This document shows positions 16,978-26,239 of a stretch of 64,000 nucleotides of DNA, piece by piece; position 1 is the stretch's first letter, and every line of letters starts with the position of its first letter. The translations under genes and the position numbers were made by a program. Origin of the DNA: an uncultured Anaerolineaceae bacterium (GTDB taxonomy: Bacteria; Chloroflexota; Anaerolineae; Anaerolineales; Anaerolineaceae). The notes beneath the pieces are model-generated. The model saw nothing but the letters and a program-made list of their open reading frames with translations. It made no database searches and was not told the origin of the DNA. The stretch covers positions 1 to 64,000 of the forward strand of contig CAKMKJ010000034.1 in NCBI GenBank assembly GCA_927443345.1. The letters run 5' to 3'.

Positions 16978-17081
16978 CCGGAGAATAAAGGGCTTTATTT
17001 TAGTGAATTCATCCACAATCATCACCCTTTTGGGGCGAGAAAAATGGTATGAATATCTGGTATGTAATTTCGGTCTATATA

Positions 17082-17780
17082 CTATTTGTTTACGGCTGCT
17101 TCCAGAGCGGATATTAAATCACCTTCCACCAAGACGCCGTTAATTGTAAAAGAGGGGGTTTGGTTAATGCCAGAATTCGTTGCAAATTCATTGTCATCCA
17201 TCACGTCTTGATAGTGTTGTGCTGATTTGAGACATGTAGTGAAGGTGTCCATTTCCAATGAAAGGTTCTCAGCGAAAGCCAACAATCTTTTTTCACTGAA
17301 AGCTCCTTGGTTCTCACCTATTTGATTTGCAAACAGGTAATCACGATATTCCCAAAATTTTCCCTGATCATTTGCACAATAAGCAGCTTCAGCGGCTTTT
17401 ATGGATTCATCATATGGATTGTCTTTTACAAAACTGCCTACAAAAGAAAATGGTGAAAATGAATAAAAAACTTTACCAGTATTAACATAACTCTGTATGA
17501 CATCAGGTTCTGTGTTTGACCAATATGATCCACAACCTGGGCATTGGAAATCACCAAACTCAACCAATTTTACCGGTGCGTTGGGATCTCCCATGGATAA
17601 TCCCTCAGTTATCGTGGCGGAATGGAAGGTTGGTTTTATTACTTCGGCAACGGGTTTGTAGGTGGATAAAAATATTACGCCCAGTACCACTACTGCCAGC
17701 ACTCCTATAATGATGAATGGAGTGAGGTCTCTGCGTTTCTTTTTACTTTTTCGACGTTTTACTTCTTTGTTGTTTACCAT
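17082..17780 (-). CDS. DsbA family thiol oxidoreductase, membrane anchored
   Basis: This 232-residue protein has a strongly basic N-terminus (KRRKSKKKRR), one membrane anchor (residues 20-40) and an extracytoplasmic thioredoxin-fold domain of the DsbA/BdbD type. The active site is FQCPGC near residue 80, and the cis-Pro loop is in NQTPSFTING near residue 208. An insertion of helices between them (residues 110-180) is typical. It probably oxidises or isomerises disulfides in exported proteins. AGGAGG precedes the ATG. A second DsbA-like gene lies 3 kb upstream on the same strand. Confidence 0.88.
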   Translation of the reverse strand: MVNNKEVKRRKSKKKRRDLTPFIIIGVLAVVVLGVIFLSTYKPVAEVIKPTFHSATITEGLSMGDPNAPVKLVEFGDFQCPGCGSYWSNTEPDVIQSYVNTGKVFYSFSPFSFVGSFVKDNPYDESIKAAEAAYCANDQGKFWEYRDYLFANQIGENQGAFSEKRLLAFAENLSLEMDTFTTCLKSAQHYQDVMDDNEFATNSGINQTPSFTINGVLVEGDLISALEAAVNK

Positions 17781-18044
17781 TTAGTCCTCCTGTATTTCAA
17801 GAATTTTTCAAAAAGGATGAAGTATATCCATAAATCTGACAAGTGAAGCGCGAGTTCTCTAAATTTGATAGAAAAAACCGAGTTTGATTCTCCAGTCAAG
17901 TCACCGCCAAACCTTTTAAGAAGTGCAAGTGAAGTAACCTAAGTGTTTTGTGTATTAACAGAAATTTACTAAATCCCTTTGCGAAGGAAATAGTCAAACA
18001 CTTCAGTGGTCAAGTTCGAACTGAAATGTTTCTTTTGGATAAAA
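17781..18044. other. Intergenic region, no feature seen
   Basis: AT-rich spacer between the dsbA-like and L,D-transpeptidase genes. It should hold the dsbA-like gene's promoter. I see no convincing promoter boxes, repeats or small ORFs. Confidence 0.3.
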
Positions 18045-19217
18045 TTAAGCCCCACCAGCCCCATAAAATTCGGGGTCGGTTGGGGTTTTACCAGAAGGAT
18101 CCCACACATAAACGGTATCGCCCATTCTCGCCCAATTAAATAACCAATGTGAATCTGCAACAGAGAGGTTTACACAACCGTGTGAACGTTGATACCCAAA
18201 AAGGGTATGCCAGTAAGCGCCATGGAGCGCACGCGCCTGATCAAAATACATAATAAAAGGCACGTCTTCAAGATAGTAATAATCGGATCGATCAGCCTCA
18301 AATGCGCCGCGCATATACTCATTTTCAATCATTCTATAAATCTGGAACACCCCTGGTTGGGTGAAGAAGGGGTCCACTCCCGTAGCGACAAGGGTGGCAT
18401 ACACGATTTTGTCACCTTCATGCACCAGCAATACTTGTTCATAAAGGTTAATCTCTATCCAACGTTCAGATTCAACCCCTGCTGGTTTTTTGTAATTAGG
18501 GATAACCCTGCTCAGAGAACGGTGGTTGATCCATTCATCCGGGCCAATCATCAGCCACTCAAGTTCCCCATCCATTTCAGAGGCATACACATTGACTACA
18601 TTGTATCGGGAATATACATTACCAGTTACTGGCGCATTGATAGAGGGACCTGTGCGGGATTCTGTCTGATCAAGCACCCAGCCAAATGAAACGCTAGGAT
18701 TTTCTTTAAATTCATAGCCTTGAAAGAACTGCACTCCTACTTTACTGATATATTCTTTGTTGATCCATTTTCCATTGGCAATCTTGTAGTACAAACCTTT
18801 TTCCGTTTCCATTTTGTCATACAAAGAAACATATTTTATCCGACCTATGGGTAATTTTTTACTGATCCGACCGGCAATGATATCTTCAAGCGAATCGTAC
18901 ATAGGGACTTCATCATCACTTACTTTGGCGTAAGAAAAAGGAACATCGCCGAGGCTAGCTGGGGGGTTGGCTACATATAATGGAGCTGCAGGAAACGTGA
19001 TTCCTTGTTGGGCCAGTTTGTCCAATTGCTGGGCTGGACCTGCCATCAGGCAGTCTTGGGCACTAAAAAGGTCGCTTTCGCCGGGGATGCACAATCCTTC
19101 TCCAGAATAGGTATTATTAGGCAACTCATATGCCTGTGCAGTCTTTGTGATGTTTATTAAGTTATGAATTGCGATAATGAACAATAAAAATAAGGTTTTC
19201 ATAATAATTTTTGTCAA
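18045..19217 (-). CDS. L,D-transpeptidase (YkuD/ErfK family)
   Basis: This 390-residue exported protein ends in a YkuD catalytic domain (about 250-380). The conserved His is in ALHGAYWH and the catalytic Cys in SHGCVNLSVADS. YkuD enzymes make 3-3 cross-links in peptidoglycan or attach proteins to it. The N-terminus has a signal peptide (residues 6-29). Residues 90-240 contain two SH3-like wall-binding segments. A TTG at 19217 is the likely start because AAGGAT lies six bases before it; the in-frame ATG at 19202 lacks such a site. The Cys nucleophile makes it a plausible client of the neighbouring thiol redox proteins. Confidence 0.88.
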   Translation of the reverse strand: MTKIIMKTLFLLFIIAIHNLINITKTAQAYELPNNTYSGEGLCIPGESDLFSAQDCLMAGPAQQLDKLAQQGITFPAAPLYVANPPASLGDVPFSYAKVSDDEVPMYDSLEDIIAGRISKKLPIGRIKYVSLYDKMETEKGLYYKIANGKWINKEYISKVGVQFFQGYEFKENPSVSFGWVLDQTESRTGPSINAPVTGNVYSRYNVVNVYASEMDGELEWLMIGPDEWINHRSLSRVIPNYKKPAGVESERWIEINLYEQVLLVHEGDKIVYATLVATGVDPFFTQPGVFQIYRMIENEYMRGAFEADRSDYYYLEDVPFIMYFDQARALHGAYWHTLFGYQRSHGCVNLSVADSHWLFNWARMGDTVYVWDPSGKTPTDPEFYGAGGA

Positions 19218-19493
19218 TGTAAATCCTTTTCTAAATCAGATGGTACTCACTCTTAATTTCATGTGGAAAATAATAATTCTAATGACGCGAGTCGAAAATT
19301 GTTGTTGGGGATATGTGTAGAATATGTATTTATAGAACAACTTTGGTTCATTTTTATCGCCTTATTTTCTCAAAAATAATACCAAGGAATACAAATAGCT
19401 ATACCTTTACGAATAATCTTCATAAACCTATCCATTTATTCTTGACACATACAAATCAATAGCCTTGTTGATGTAAAAATGCTCTAACTCTAA
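19218..19493. other. Intergenic region, no feature seen
   Basis: AT-rich 276-bp spacer between the L,D-transpeptidase and M23 peptidase genes on the minus strand. No gene, clear promoter or hairpin was recognised. Confidence 0.3.
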
Positions 19494-20585
19494 TTATGGC
19501 AAGAAACTCCATGGATTCACTAGTCCACCTAATTTGCGGATTTCGAAATGCAAGTGAGGACCAGTTGAATTACCTGTGCTTCCTGATGATCCAATGAAAG
19601 TTCCCTGGTATACACTAGAACCACAAGTCACTGAAACTTGATTTAAGTGAGCATACAAAGTTTGGTAGCCATTACCATGGTCAATCATCACCATATTTCC
19701 ATAACCAGAATTATTCCATCCAGCATAAACTACCAAACCACTATCTGAAGCATATATCGGAGAACCCAATCCAGATGCGATATCCAATGCTAAATGCCCA
19801 GACCAAAAGTCATTTCCTGATAAATAATCGTTCACGCCAGGCCATATAAAAGATCCTGTTCCATATGCACCATCATTAGTCTCACATCCGCCAGGTCCCG
19901 CCATCATTTTTGTAACTCCTGAGTTTTTTCTAGGAATTGTTGGCATGACCCAAGAAACCATTTCTCTTTTACCATCAGGAATCATGATAAAAATACCTTC
20001 ATTAATTTGTAAATTGTCTTGGTCGAATCCATTTTCTGGCCATAGCAATATTGAAGAAGGTTTGACCTTGAATTTTGCTGCTACGTCCTCTATGGAATCA
20101 CCGGATTTCCATTCATAATAAATACCATCTGTAGGTGGAATTTTTAAGGTCATTCCGATGGATAATAACTCAGGGTTATCTTTTAATGTTTCATAATTTG
20201 CCCAAAGAATAGTTTCTGGTAAGAGATTAAAATCTTTCGAAATTTTAAAAATGGAATCTCCCTTTTCGACGGTATATTCGACCAACGTGTGTCGCTGGTA
20301 TGGGTCCGAAATTGTTCTTAATAAGGGCGTCCGCCTAATGCCCTCGTAATAACTCGCAGTTGAAAAGATGGATGATATTTTTCCAGATGAATTTTGTTCA
20401 ACTATATTTTTAAATAATAACTTCTTTAACCTGAATGAACCTTCCATACCAAAAACTGGAGTCCCCCGAAGGACACTAGTCAAAATCCACACCACACAAC
20501 AAATTAAGATTATTGTACCTAGCCCACCCAAAACAATCAATTTTGTTGTTGGTTGTTTGTTTATATGTAAGAGTTTTTTTTTCAT
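19494..20585 (-). CDS. M23 family peptidase with two LysM domains
   Basis: This 363-residue cell-wall endopeptidase has an N-terminal membrane anchor (15-40) and two LysM peptidoglycan-binding domains (about 103-150, starting YTVEKGDSIFKISKD, and 158-203). The C-terminal zinc domain has HLALD for the first His and Asp ligands and HLHFEI for the last His. M23 enzymes cleave peptidoglycan cross-bridges or regulate amidases. It faces outward, like the neighbouring L,D-transpeptidase and Dsb proteins. Slight AT bias resembles that of its neighbours. Confidence 0.9.
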   Translation of the reverse strand: MKKKLLHINKQPTTKLIVLGGLGTIILICCVVWILTSVLRGTPVFGMEGSFRLKKLLFKNIVEQNSSGKISSIFSTASYYEGIRRTPLLRTISDPYQRHTLVEYTVEKGDSIFKISKDFNLLPETILWANYETLKDNPELLSIGMTLKIPPTDGIYYEWKSGDSIEDVAAKFKVKPSSILLWPENGFDQDNLQINEGIFIMIPDGKREMVSWVMPTIPRKNSGVTKMMAGPGGCETNDGAYGTGSFIWPGVNDYLSGNDFWSGHLALDIASGLGSPIYASDSGLVVYAGWNNSGYGNMVMIDHGNGYQTLYAHLNQVSVTCGSSVYQGTFIGSSGSTGNSTGPHLHFEIRKLGGLVNPWSFLP

Positions 20586-20711
20586 AAATCACTTTCGCAA
20601 GGTAATTCTTTTTAGTTCAAGGTCGATTTCAGCTTAGTTTTATCAAAACGACCTTGAACAAAAAAGATTTATAAGATTAATTACCCGGATTTTTCTAAAT
20701 AATTTAGAAAA

Positions 20712-21407
20712 TTAATCCATACTTGAAAGCAATTCTAGGATTTTTTCTCTTAATATCTCATATTGGTTTCCTTCATCAACAAGTTCCCCATTTACAATAA
20801 GTGATGGAGTACCTCTCAACCCTAGATTTTGAGCTTCCAAAGTTTCAGCTTTAACTTTGTCAGAAAATTTACCAGACGCAAGGCATTCGTTGAATTGTTT
20901 TGTTTGTAGACCTAATTCATTAGCAAATTTCTCTAAATTCACTTTTCCGAATGTCCCGATATTTTCACCTTCCTGAGAAGAATACAGTTTTTCGTAATAC
21001 TCCCAGTATTTTCCTTGTTCATTGGCACACTCAGCTGCTTCAGCGGCCCAGAATGATTCCTCACCAATGAATTGGAAACTACGAAAGACGAAACGAACCT
21101 TGCCTGTTTTTACAAATTCTTCCACTAATTTCGGTTTTTCAGTAGAAGCAAATCGTCCGCAAGCAGGGCATTGATAATCCCCATATTCAACAACTACAAC
21201 GGGGGCGTTTTCATTTCCTAGGCTTTTATCTAAACTGACAGTTGATGTATCACTTATGGTTGAGTCAGAGGTGTTTTTTTGTTGTCGTAGCACTAAGACA
21301 ACCATCCCAATGAGGAACAATCCTATTACAATCCCAGCTATCCATTTACTAGTTATGTTTTTCTTGCCTTCATTTGTTTTTGATTTCTTTTTGTTAATTT
21401 TTGACAT
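20712..21407 (-). CDS. DsbA family thiol oxidoreductase, membrane anchored
   Basis: This 231-residue protein has a basic N-terminus, one membrane anchor (23-43) and an extracytoplasmic DsbA/BdbD-like domain. The active site is YQCPACG near residue 80, and the cis-Pro loop is in RGTPSLIVNG near residue 200. It is related to the protein at 17082-17780 but has a different CxxC pair (CPAC versus CPGC), which would tune redox potential. It lies 25 bp behind the CcdA/DsbD-like gene, which could reduce it, so an isomerase or reductase role is possible. Confidence 0.88.
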   Translation of the reverse strand: MSKINKKKSKTNEGKKNITSKWIAGIVIGLFLIGMVVLVLRQQKNTSDSTISDTSTVSLDKSLGNENAPVVVVEYGDYQCPACGRFASTEKPKLVEEFVKTGKVRFVFRSFQFIGEESFWAAEAAECANEQGKYWEYYEKLYSSQEGENIGTFGKVNLEKFANELGLQTKQFNECLASGKFSDKVKAETLEAQNLGLRGTPSLIVNGELVDEGNQYEILREKILELLSSMD

Positions 21408-21432
21408 TTTTCACACTCCAAATATTATTTTT

Positions 21433-22653
21433 TTATAAAACCCAGAATAAAAGGGCTAACCCAATGAGTGCCATCAATCCACCTGTGATCCCACGTACTT
21501 TATGAGAAGATGCCCGCTCCCATGCTTGAATCTTTGCCCCCATGACGGGATTTATTGCAAGGATCAAGATGACAACCAATGGCAAAATAAACATAAGGTT
21601 ATACAGCGCCAGGTATCCAAATCCTTCCCAAAAATTGGTCTGGCTACCCAGCAACCCTAAAATAGCAACGTATGGTCCCCCAGAGCATGGAAAACTCTCT
21701 AATCCCATCAGGGTACCTAATACAATAGTTGCGGGCAAAGTTGCGCGATACATCCAATTTTTTAGACCCTCTTTACCAATTTCGGGAACTTCCAACCGAA
21801 TTGGGAATTTTGGAAACACAGCACCAAGTAGGTTTGTTACTCCAAATAGGATTAGCAGGGCTGCCCCTAATTGACCCAGCCAATGGCCTTGCACAAGAGT
21901 GGTCGCGCGAAGTAATCCCAGACCTACTAAAAAATAAACGATGTAGATACAGGCAATATAGACCAATCCCATGCGTGCAATGGCTTCTCTTCTTTTTCGG
22001 ATCGTAAATAAAAATGTGATGAAAAAAAGCAGAATCGCCATCGCACAGGGGTTAATCCCGTCAACAAGCCCAGTTAATAGTACAGCTGGAAGTAGCTTGC
22101 TTTTGGTCCCGACGATACTTGCGTTTTCAAAAGATGCTTGGTTTGCCTCAAACCAGGTCAAGTAAGTAGTGATGGGTTCATTGACTCCGTAAGTCTGCAA
22201 GGGGCCAGCAAATGCCCAAGCCTTGTATCCATCGCTCTCGCCCTCTTCACTGTAAATCAAGACCTGATCGGGGAGGTCTTTAGCAGATAGTAAGTCCTCG
22301 ACCACATTGCGGGGTGGCTCACCCTGTAAGATAATTTGACCATTATCGATGAATGTGGCCAGGTGACTCTGTAGCTCGAGAGATACGCCTAATGAATCAT
22401 TCAACTGGTTCAATTCAACCCTGTTCTCACGCTGGTTGATATAGTCCTTTCGAATCATCTCCACATTGTTGGCAAGGAAGATTTCTTGTAGCTCTCCATT
22501 GATATAAGTGGCGCATTCATCACAAGCTTCGTTGTAATAGACCACAGCCTGTCGACCATCGCTTTCAGCCTTGACCGGCAAAGTAAAGAGGATGAGCGCA
22601 AAAAGGGTAATGGAAATTAATAGAAGTTTTTTCATATACGTTTCAATGTCCAT
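21433..22653 (-). CDS. CcdA/DsbD-like transmembrane thiol electron carrier with thioredoxin-like domain
   Basis: The product is about 406 residues. It has a signal peptide (starting near MKKLLL), an extracytoplasmic thioredoxin/glutaredoxin-like domain (40-150) with a CDEC pair, and a six-helix CcdA-type domain (190-405). The two membrane Cys lie in GLVDGINPCAM and ESFPCSGGP, the usual positions. Such proteins move electrons from cytoplasmic thioredoxin to exported thiol proteins. The fusion order (thioredoxin-like first) resembles DsbD/ScsB-type carriers. ATG 22653 follows the ferredoxin gene's stop codon by two bases; ATG 22635 is an alternative at the signal peptide. Confidence 0.82.
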   Translation of the reverse strand: MDIETYMKKLLLISITLFALILFTLPVKAESDGRQAVVYYNEACDECATYINGELQEIFLANNVEMIRKDYINQRENRVELNQLNDSLGVSLELQSHLATFIDNGQIILQGEPPRNVVEDLLSAKDLPDQVLIYSEEGESDGYKAWAFAGPLQTYGVNEPITTYLTWFEANQASFENASIVGTKSKLLPAVLLTGLVDGINPCAMAILLFFITFLFTIRKRREAIARMGLVYIACIYIVYFLVGLGLLRATTLVQGHWLGQLGAALLILFGVTNLLGAVFPKFPIRLEVPEIGKEGLKNWMYRATLPATIVLGTLMGLESFPCSGGPYVAILGLLGSQTNFWEGFGYLALYNLMFILPLVVILILAINPVMGAKIQAWERASSHKVRGITGGLMALIGLALLFWVL

Positions 22654-22655
22654 TC

Positions 22656-23009
22656 TTAGCAGCAAGTTAACACTTTAGGCAACTCGCCGTCGGCGAGTGG
22701 TCCAAAGGGATTCCCATATAGCCGAATATTGATAATCATCGTCTGATTAGCCGATGTTTCGATGCCGGCATTAATTAATTCAGATCGTAATGTTTCTCCA
22801 TTTGGATCATGTCCAATCGGGCAAACGATCCGGCAGGTACGACATAAGGTGCATTGATAAAAGACCAGGGTCTGAAGACCTGCACAGTCCAGCATCACCC
22901 GACCACGGGGGCTGTATTCTTCCTGTCGTTGGATCTGGAACACCGGACATGCCTCACGACAAAGTCCGCACTCCGTGCAGTCAGGGTTTTCGGTAAGGTC
23001 AATCAACAT
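22656..23009 (-). CDS. Ferredoxin-like protein with two 4Fe-4S motifs
   Basis: This 117-residue protein has two cluster motifs, CTECGLCREACP (near residue 11) and CTLCRTCRIVCP (near residue 53). Arrangement and spacing are like the N-terminal half of GlcF, or HdrC-type subunits. It overlaps the FAD-binding subunit gene by 7 bases. With that gene and the CCG-domain gene it forms a three-part dehydrogenase in which GlcF is split. It would carry electrons from FAD to the CCG protein or another acceptor. Confidence 0.87.
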   Translation of the reverse strand: MLIDLTENPDCTECGLCREACPVFQIQRQEEYSPRGRVMLDCAGLQTLVFYQCTLCRTCRIVCPIGHDPNGETLRSELINAGIETSANQTMIINIRLYGNPFGPLADGELPKVLTCC

Positions 23010-24172
23010 AGCTTCCCTCGGTTGAAAATATGCTGTGGATCGAACTGCCTTTTTAGCGCTAGGACTTCTGCCTTCAATGCCTCACTTGCCCAATGCCGCT
23101 TTTTCAGCCCCATCCCATGTTCTCCACTGATTTGCCCACCGGAGGCAGAAACCCGGTAATACAGCTCCGCAATGCGCGCATCCTCCCGCAAAAATCGGGG
23201 ATGCAGGATACCAACCCCAAGATGGCCGAAGACGGGAATATTTTGCACCATCAGCCAATCCAGGTTGTCTTCCAGAGCTTCGGGAGGAAACTGGGGATCC
23301 TCGGAAATGGGGAATCCCGCCTGCGTTAATCGGGCAGACAGGCTTTCTCGCGCTCCCCACAGGTTTACCATTTCGGCAGGGTCACGAATCTCCCCTTCAC
23401 CACTATAGTACTCGGCCAATACACAATGTCTTGCGGTCCATCCGACCAACCCAGCCGCATGGGGATTGAGGTATTCCAACGCGGAAAGGGCAGAATTCGT
23501 TTTCAATTGTTTTACTTGCTCTAACATGTCTGCTAAATGTTCAAATGAGAATAGGGTGAGCGAGCGACTCTTGGGAATCTCTGTCAGGCGGAGCGTGGCC
23601 TGTACTATCATCCCTGTGATCCCTTCCCGACCAGCGAAAGCATTCCGGTCGCCGACAGACAGTCGCTGAATCTCACCCTTCCCATCCACCACAACCACTT
23701 CTTCCACCCAATCACTCATCCTGCCGTAGCGGACAGCATGCAGTCCGGCAGCATTTGTAGCAATCATTCCACCAATCGTCGCTGAGCGGTGACTCCCAGG
23801 AATGACCGGTAAAAACAATCCAGATGAGCGAAGATTAAGGTTTAGTTGATCCAACGGAACGCCAGCCTCAACAACTACATGCTTTAATTGAAGGTTTAAA
23901 ACATCGATATGCCGCAGACGTGCTGAATCGACAACAACCGAGTTTTGCGGTGTTGATCCACCACACAGGCCTGTGCCGGCACCGCGTGGTACCAAGTCAA
24001 CTCCAGTTTCTGCAGCCCATTGAGCTAGACGGACAATATCGGTAACTGTTTCTGGCCAGACGACCGCCCGACATTCTCCTTGAATTCGAGAGGCATCCCG
24101 GCTGTAGGCAATCCTTGTTTCTTCGCGATTGGACACCTGGGTTGGTTGGAATAAGGATTCAAGCTGATCCAT
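23003..24172 (-). CDS. FAD-binding oxidoreductase, GlcD-like
   Basis: This is a flavoprotein of about 389 residues in the FAD-linked oxidase family (GlcD, D-lactate dehydrogenase). The FAD pyrophosphate loop is VPRGAGTGLCGGSTP near residue 68, followed by IPGSHRSATIGGMIATNAAG. The C-terminal block SGEHGMGLKKR matches the oxidase C-domain. It probably oxidises a 2-hydroxy acid such as glycolate or lactate. ATG 24172 has GAGGGG upstream; a GTG at 24181 overlapping the previous stop is possible. The gene is embedded in a tight operon with Fe-S and thiol redox genes. Confidence 0.88.
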   Translation of the reverse strand: MDQLESLFQPTQVSNREETRIAYSRDASRIQGECRAVVWPETVTDIVRLAQWAAETGVDLVPRGAGTGLCGGSTPQNSVVVDSARLRHIDVLNLQLKHVVVEAGVPLDQLNLNLRSSGLFLPVIPGSHRSATIGGMIATNAAGLHAVRYGRMSDWVEEVVVVDGKGEIQRLSVGDRNAFAGREGITGMIVQATLRLTEIPKSRSLTLFSFEHLADMLEQVKQLKTNSALSALEYLNPHAAGLVGWTARHCVLAEYYSGEGEIRDPAEMVNLWGARESLSARLTQAGFPISEDPQFPPEALEDNLDWLMVQNIPVFGHLGVGILHPRFLREDARIAELYYRVSASGGQISGEHGMGLKKRHWASEALKAEVLALKRQFDPQHIFNRGKLC

Positions 24173-24174
24173 AA

Positions 24175-24891
24175 TTAGCACCCCTCGTCCCCATCTTGCA
24201 ATAGGGTTTCACTAAATTCCATCACCTGGACATCGCTGGCATTTTCCTTGAAATGTGCATAACACAAAGGGCAGGCCGTGCATAATCGACCATTATTCAC
24301 CTGAGCCAGGCGCGCTTGAGCAATTGCATTTGCCAGGTCGGGATAGTTCGATTTGACGCCGCCTCCTGCACCACAGCAAAGGCTCATTGTTCGGTTATCA
24401 GGTAGTTCAACTACTTGCCAACCTGCCTGATCCAGGAGACGCCGCGGCTCTTCATAAATATCCGACCAGCGGCCAAGATGACATGGATCATGATAGGTTA
24501 TCGGAAGCTTCACATCCCGCTCGAGTTTTGAGCGAGAGGAAAATATCTTTTCGGACAGTACTTGTGTGGTGTGATACACATCCAACTGATATTCGTTTTT
24601 CAAGGTGTGGTAGCAGCCCGGACAGTTGGTGATTATTTTATCTATGCTGAAGCGAGCAAAGGTTTCGAGGTTCTTTGCTTTCAACCGTTCGAAATCCTGA
24701 CGGTACCCTGCCCGCCTGACGGGACTGCCACAACATTGAAGCTCACCAGGTAAGATAATGAAATCGATATTAGCCCGCCTCAGCAATCGTTCGTACCGCT
24801 CCTGCACTTCGGGTAAAGCGTAGCGGGTGACGCAGCCCGGATAGTACAGGGTATTTCCACCGCCTAATTTCTTCAACCACTTTTTCAACAT
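24175..24891 (-). CDS. CCG-domain (HdrB/GlcF-like) Fe-S protein
   Basis: This 238-residue protein has two Cys-rich CCG domains: YYPGC with LPGELQCCGSP (residues 15-55), and TYHDPCHLGR with LCCGAGGGV (residues 135-185). CCG domains ligate Fe-S clusters in HdrB, GlcF and SdhE. A reading from 25092 adds 67 unrelated residues that overlap the DUF1573 gene out of frame, so ATG 24891 is chosen; it follows that gene's stop codon by a few bases. With the FAD and ferredoxin proteins it makes a split GlcDF-type complex. Confidence 0.87.
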   Translation of the reverse strand: MLKKWLKKLGGGNTLYYPGCVTRYALPEVQERYERLLRRANIDFIILPGELQCCGSPVRRAGYRQDFERLKAKNLETFARFSIDKIITNCPGCYHTLKNEYQLDVYHTTQVLSEKIFSSRSKLERDVKLPITYHDPCHLGRWSDIYEEPRRLLDQAGWQVVELPDNRTMSLCCGAGGGVKSNYPDLANAIAQARLAQVNNGRLCTACPLCYAHFKENASDVQVMEFSETLLQDGDEGC

Positions 24892-24895
24892 CAGG

Positions 24896-25318
24896 CTAAT
24901 CTCCTGGTTTGTGGATAGTGACACGAAATTCCGCTTCCGCTTCTGGTTTTTCCGGATCATTGCTACGCAGATAGATAATGCGCTGGATATCGCCAAATAA
25001 ATTGTCTTCAGCCGGATCAAACTTAACTCGTAATTCAGCTGATTCGCCGGGCGGTATGGTGTTCTTTTCCAACTCGGCGGTTGTACACTCACACGAAACG
25101 CTTACTTTTTCAATAACCAGGTCTGCGTTACCAGTATTCTTGACTGTGTAAACCAGATCAATCAATTGTTGAGGTTGAGTTCCCAGATCTTGTAAAGCGG
25201 GTTCTATGCTAATCTGTGGAGCCTTCCCACCACATGCTGTCAGAATCCCGGTTAGCAGTATTAACAGGAAGAGCAAAGTTATACGTATGGTAGATTGTTT
25301 TTTTTGTAGAGTGATCAT
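24896..25318 (-). CDS. DUF1573 lipoprotein
   Basis: This 140-residue exported lipoprotein has a hydrophobic signal segment followed by the lipobox LTAC (Cys near residue 29). The mature part is an immunoglobulin-like DUF1573 domain (residues 37-135) with the typical VSVSCECTTA turn and RVKFDP strand. Such domains occur in exported proteins of unknown role. It opens the tight gene run down to the dsbA-like gene, and its CxC pair could interact with the neighbouring thiol carriers. Confidence 0.83.
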   Translation of the reverse strand: MITLQKKQSTIRITLLFLLILLTGILTACGGKAPQISIEPALQDLGTQPQQLIDLVYTVKNTGNADLVIEKVSVSCECTTAELEKNTIPPGESAELRVKFDPAEDNLFGDIQRIIYLRSNDPEKPEAEAEFRVTIHKPGD

Positions 25319-25339
25319 AGTGTCACCTCTTAAGAAATT

Positions 25340-25804
25340 CTAAGGACTTGTATCCACCGGGTAACCGGCGTTCTGCCAGGCTCGAAAACCACCAAGAATA
25401 GGGGTAACCTTCTTGAAGCCGTTATCCAAGAGAATTCGCGCCGCACGGGCGCTTGATTCTTCTGACGGTCAGGTACAGTAGGTAATGATCCAGGAATTAG
25501 GATCGAGTTCTTTTAGCTGACTTTCCTAATTTGCAAGCGGAAAAGAGAAGGAGCCAGGAATGTGTGTTTCTTCATAAGCGCTACGGTCTCGAACGTCAAT
25601 GAATACAGTTGAGCCTGTATTGTTGGCCAAAAGAGCTTCCTCTAAAGATACACGCGTCACCTCTGGAAAAGATTCTTCTTCGGATAATAGGGGTCGAGGC
25701 ATCGAAGTCTGACTGCGAGTTTGGTTACCAAGTAATATAGCTGTAAAGAGGATAATTATCCCTATACCGATCATTAGCAACTGCAAAATCGGATTATTTT
25801 TCAT
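25340..25804 (-). pseudogene. Rhodanese-like protein with two in-frame stop codons
   Basis: The frame from ATG 25804 encodes a membrane anchor (residues 8-27) and the start of a rhodanese domain (VFIDVRDRSAYEETHIPGS). It meets TAG at 25526-25528. The same frame then continues as ESQLKELDPNSWIITYCT, hits TGA, and goes on with PSEESSARAARILLDNGF, then GGFRAWQNAGYPV and a TAG at 25340. The expected Cys of the sulfur-carrying loop (YC) is still present. The TGA replaces the second Cys of the common YCxCP motif. Two stops make a pseudogene most likely, although TGA as selenocysteine cannot be excluded. Confidence 0.7.
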
Positions 25805-25957
25805 AAAATCGTTACCTTACTTTTGAGAATGGGTCATTAGAAATTGAGGTCAAAAAAGGACATTATTCCTTTCCTGACAATTCAAATAGAAAATAATCGA
25901 AACCAAGCCCCTATTGAATTATCAATAGGTTGTTCGAACCCGATTAATTTAGTTTTA

Positions 25958-26239
25958 TTAGGCTATTGGAGGGTGGTGAAAAGTAAACAGATGTCCAAGT
26001 GCAATTAACTGATTATCTTTTATCGCATTGCTGATGTAAGTATTAGAATTAGCAACGACTAATTGAGGTAACCAAACACCCACCTGCAAAGTGCAAACCA
26101 AGCAATCGGTATCATCAGCCGAACCAGGATTTTCTTGAACCGTGCAACAGGACGAAGGCGCAGTTATATGACCAGCTAAATTGATGGCAGTAAGTAGTAA
26201 AAGTATGATTAAAAGGGATCGTTGAACTGTTGTAACCAT
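25958..26239 (-). CDS. Small exported Cys-rich hypothetical protein
   Basis: This 93-residue protein has a signal-anchor segment (8-24) and a mature part with SSCCTV and DCLVCTL. It ends with HHPPIA, as seen in small exported metal-related proteins of the DUF2946 type. The four Cys and C-terminal His could bind copper or take part in thiol redox, fitting the cluster. It is divergent from the CBASS operon, with about 150 bp of shared upstream DNA. The family assignment is weak. Confidence 0.55.
   Translation of the reverse strand: MVTTVQRSLLIILLLLTAINLAGHITAPSSCCTVQENPGSADDTDCLVCTLQVGVWLPQLVVANSNTYISNAIKDNQLIALGHLFTFHHPPIA

Noticed and set aside
24892-25092. 67-residue N-terminal extension of the CCG protein
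   Set aside because: It overlaps the DUF1573 gene out of frame, while a start with a ribosome site exists at 24891.
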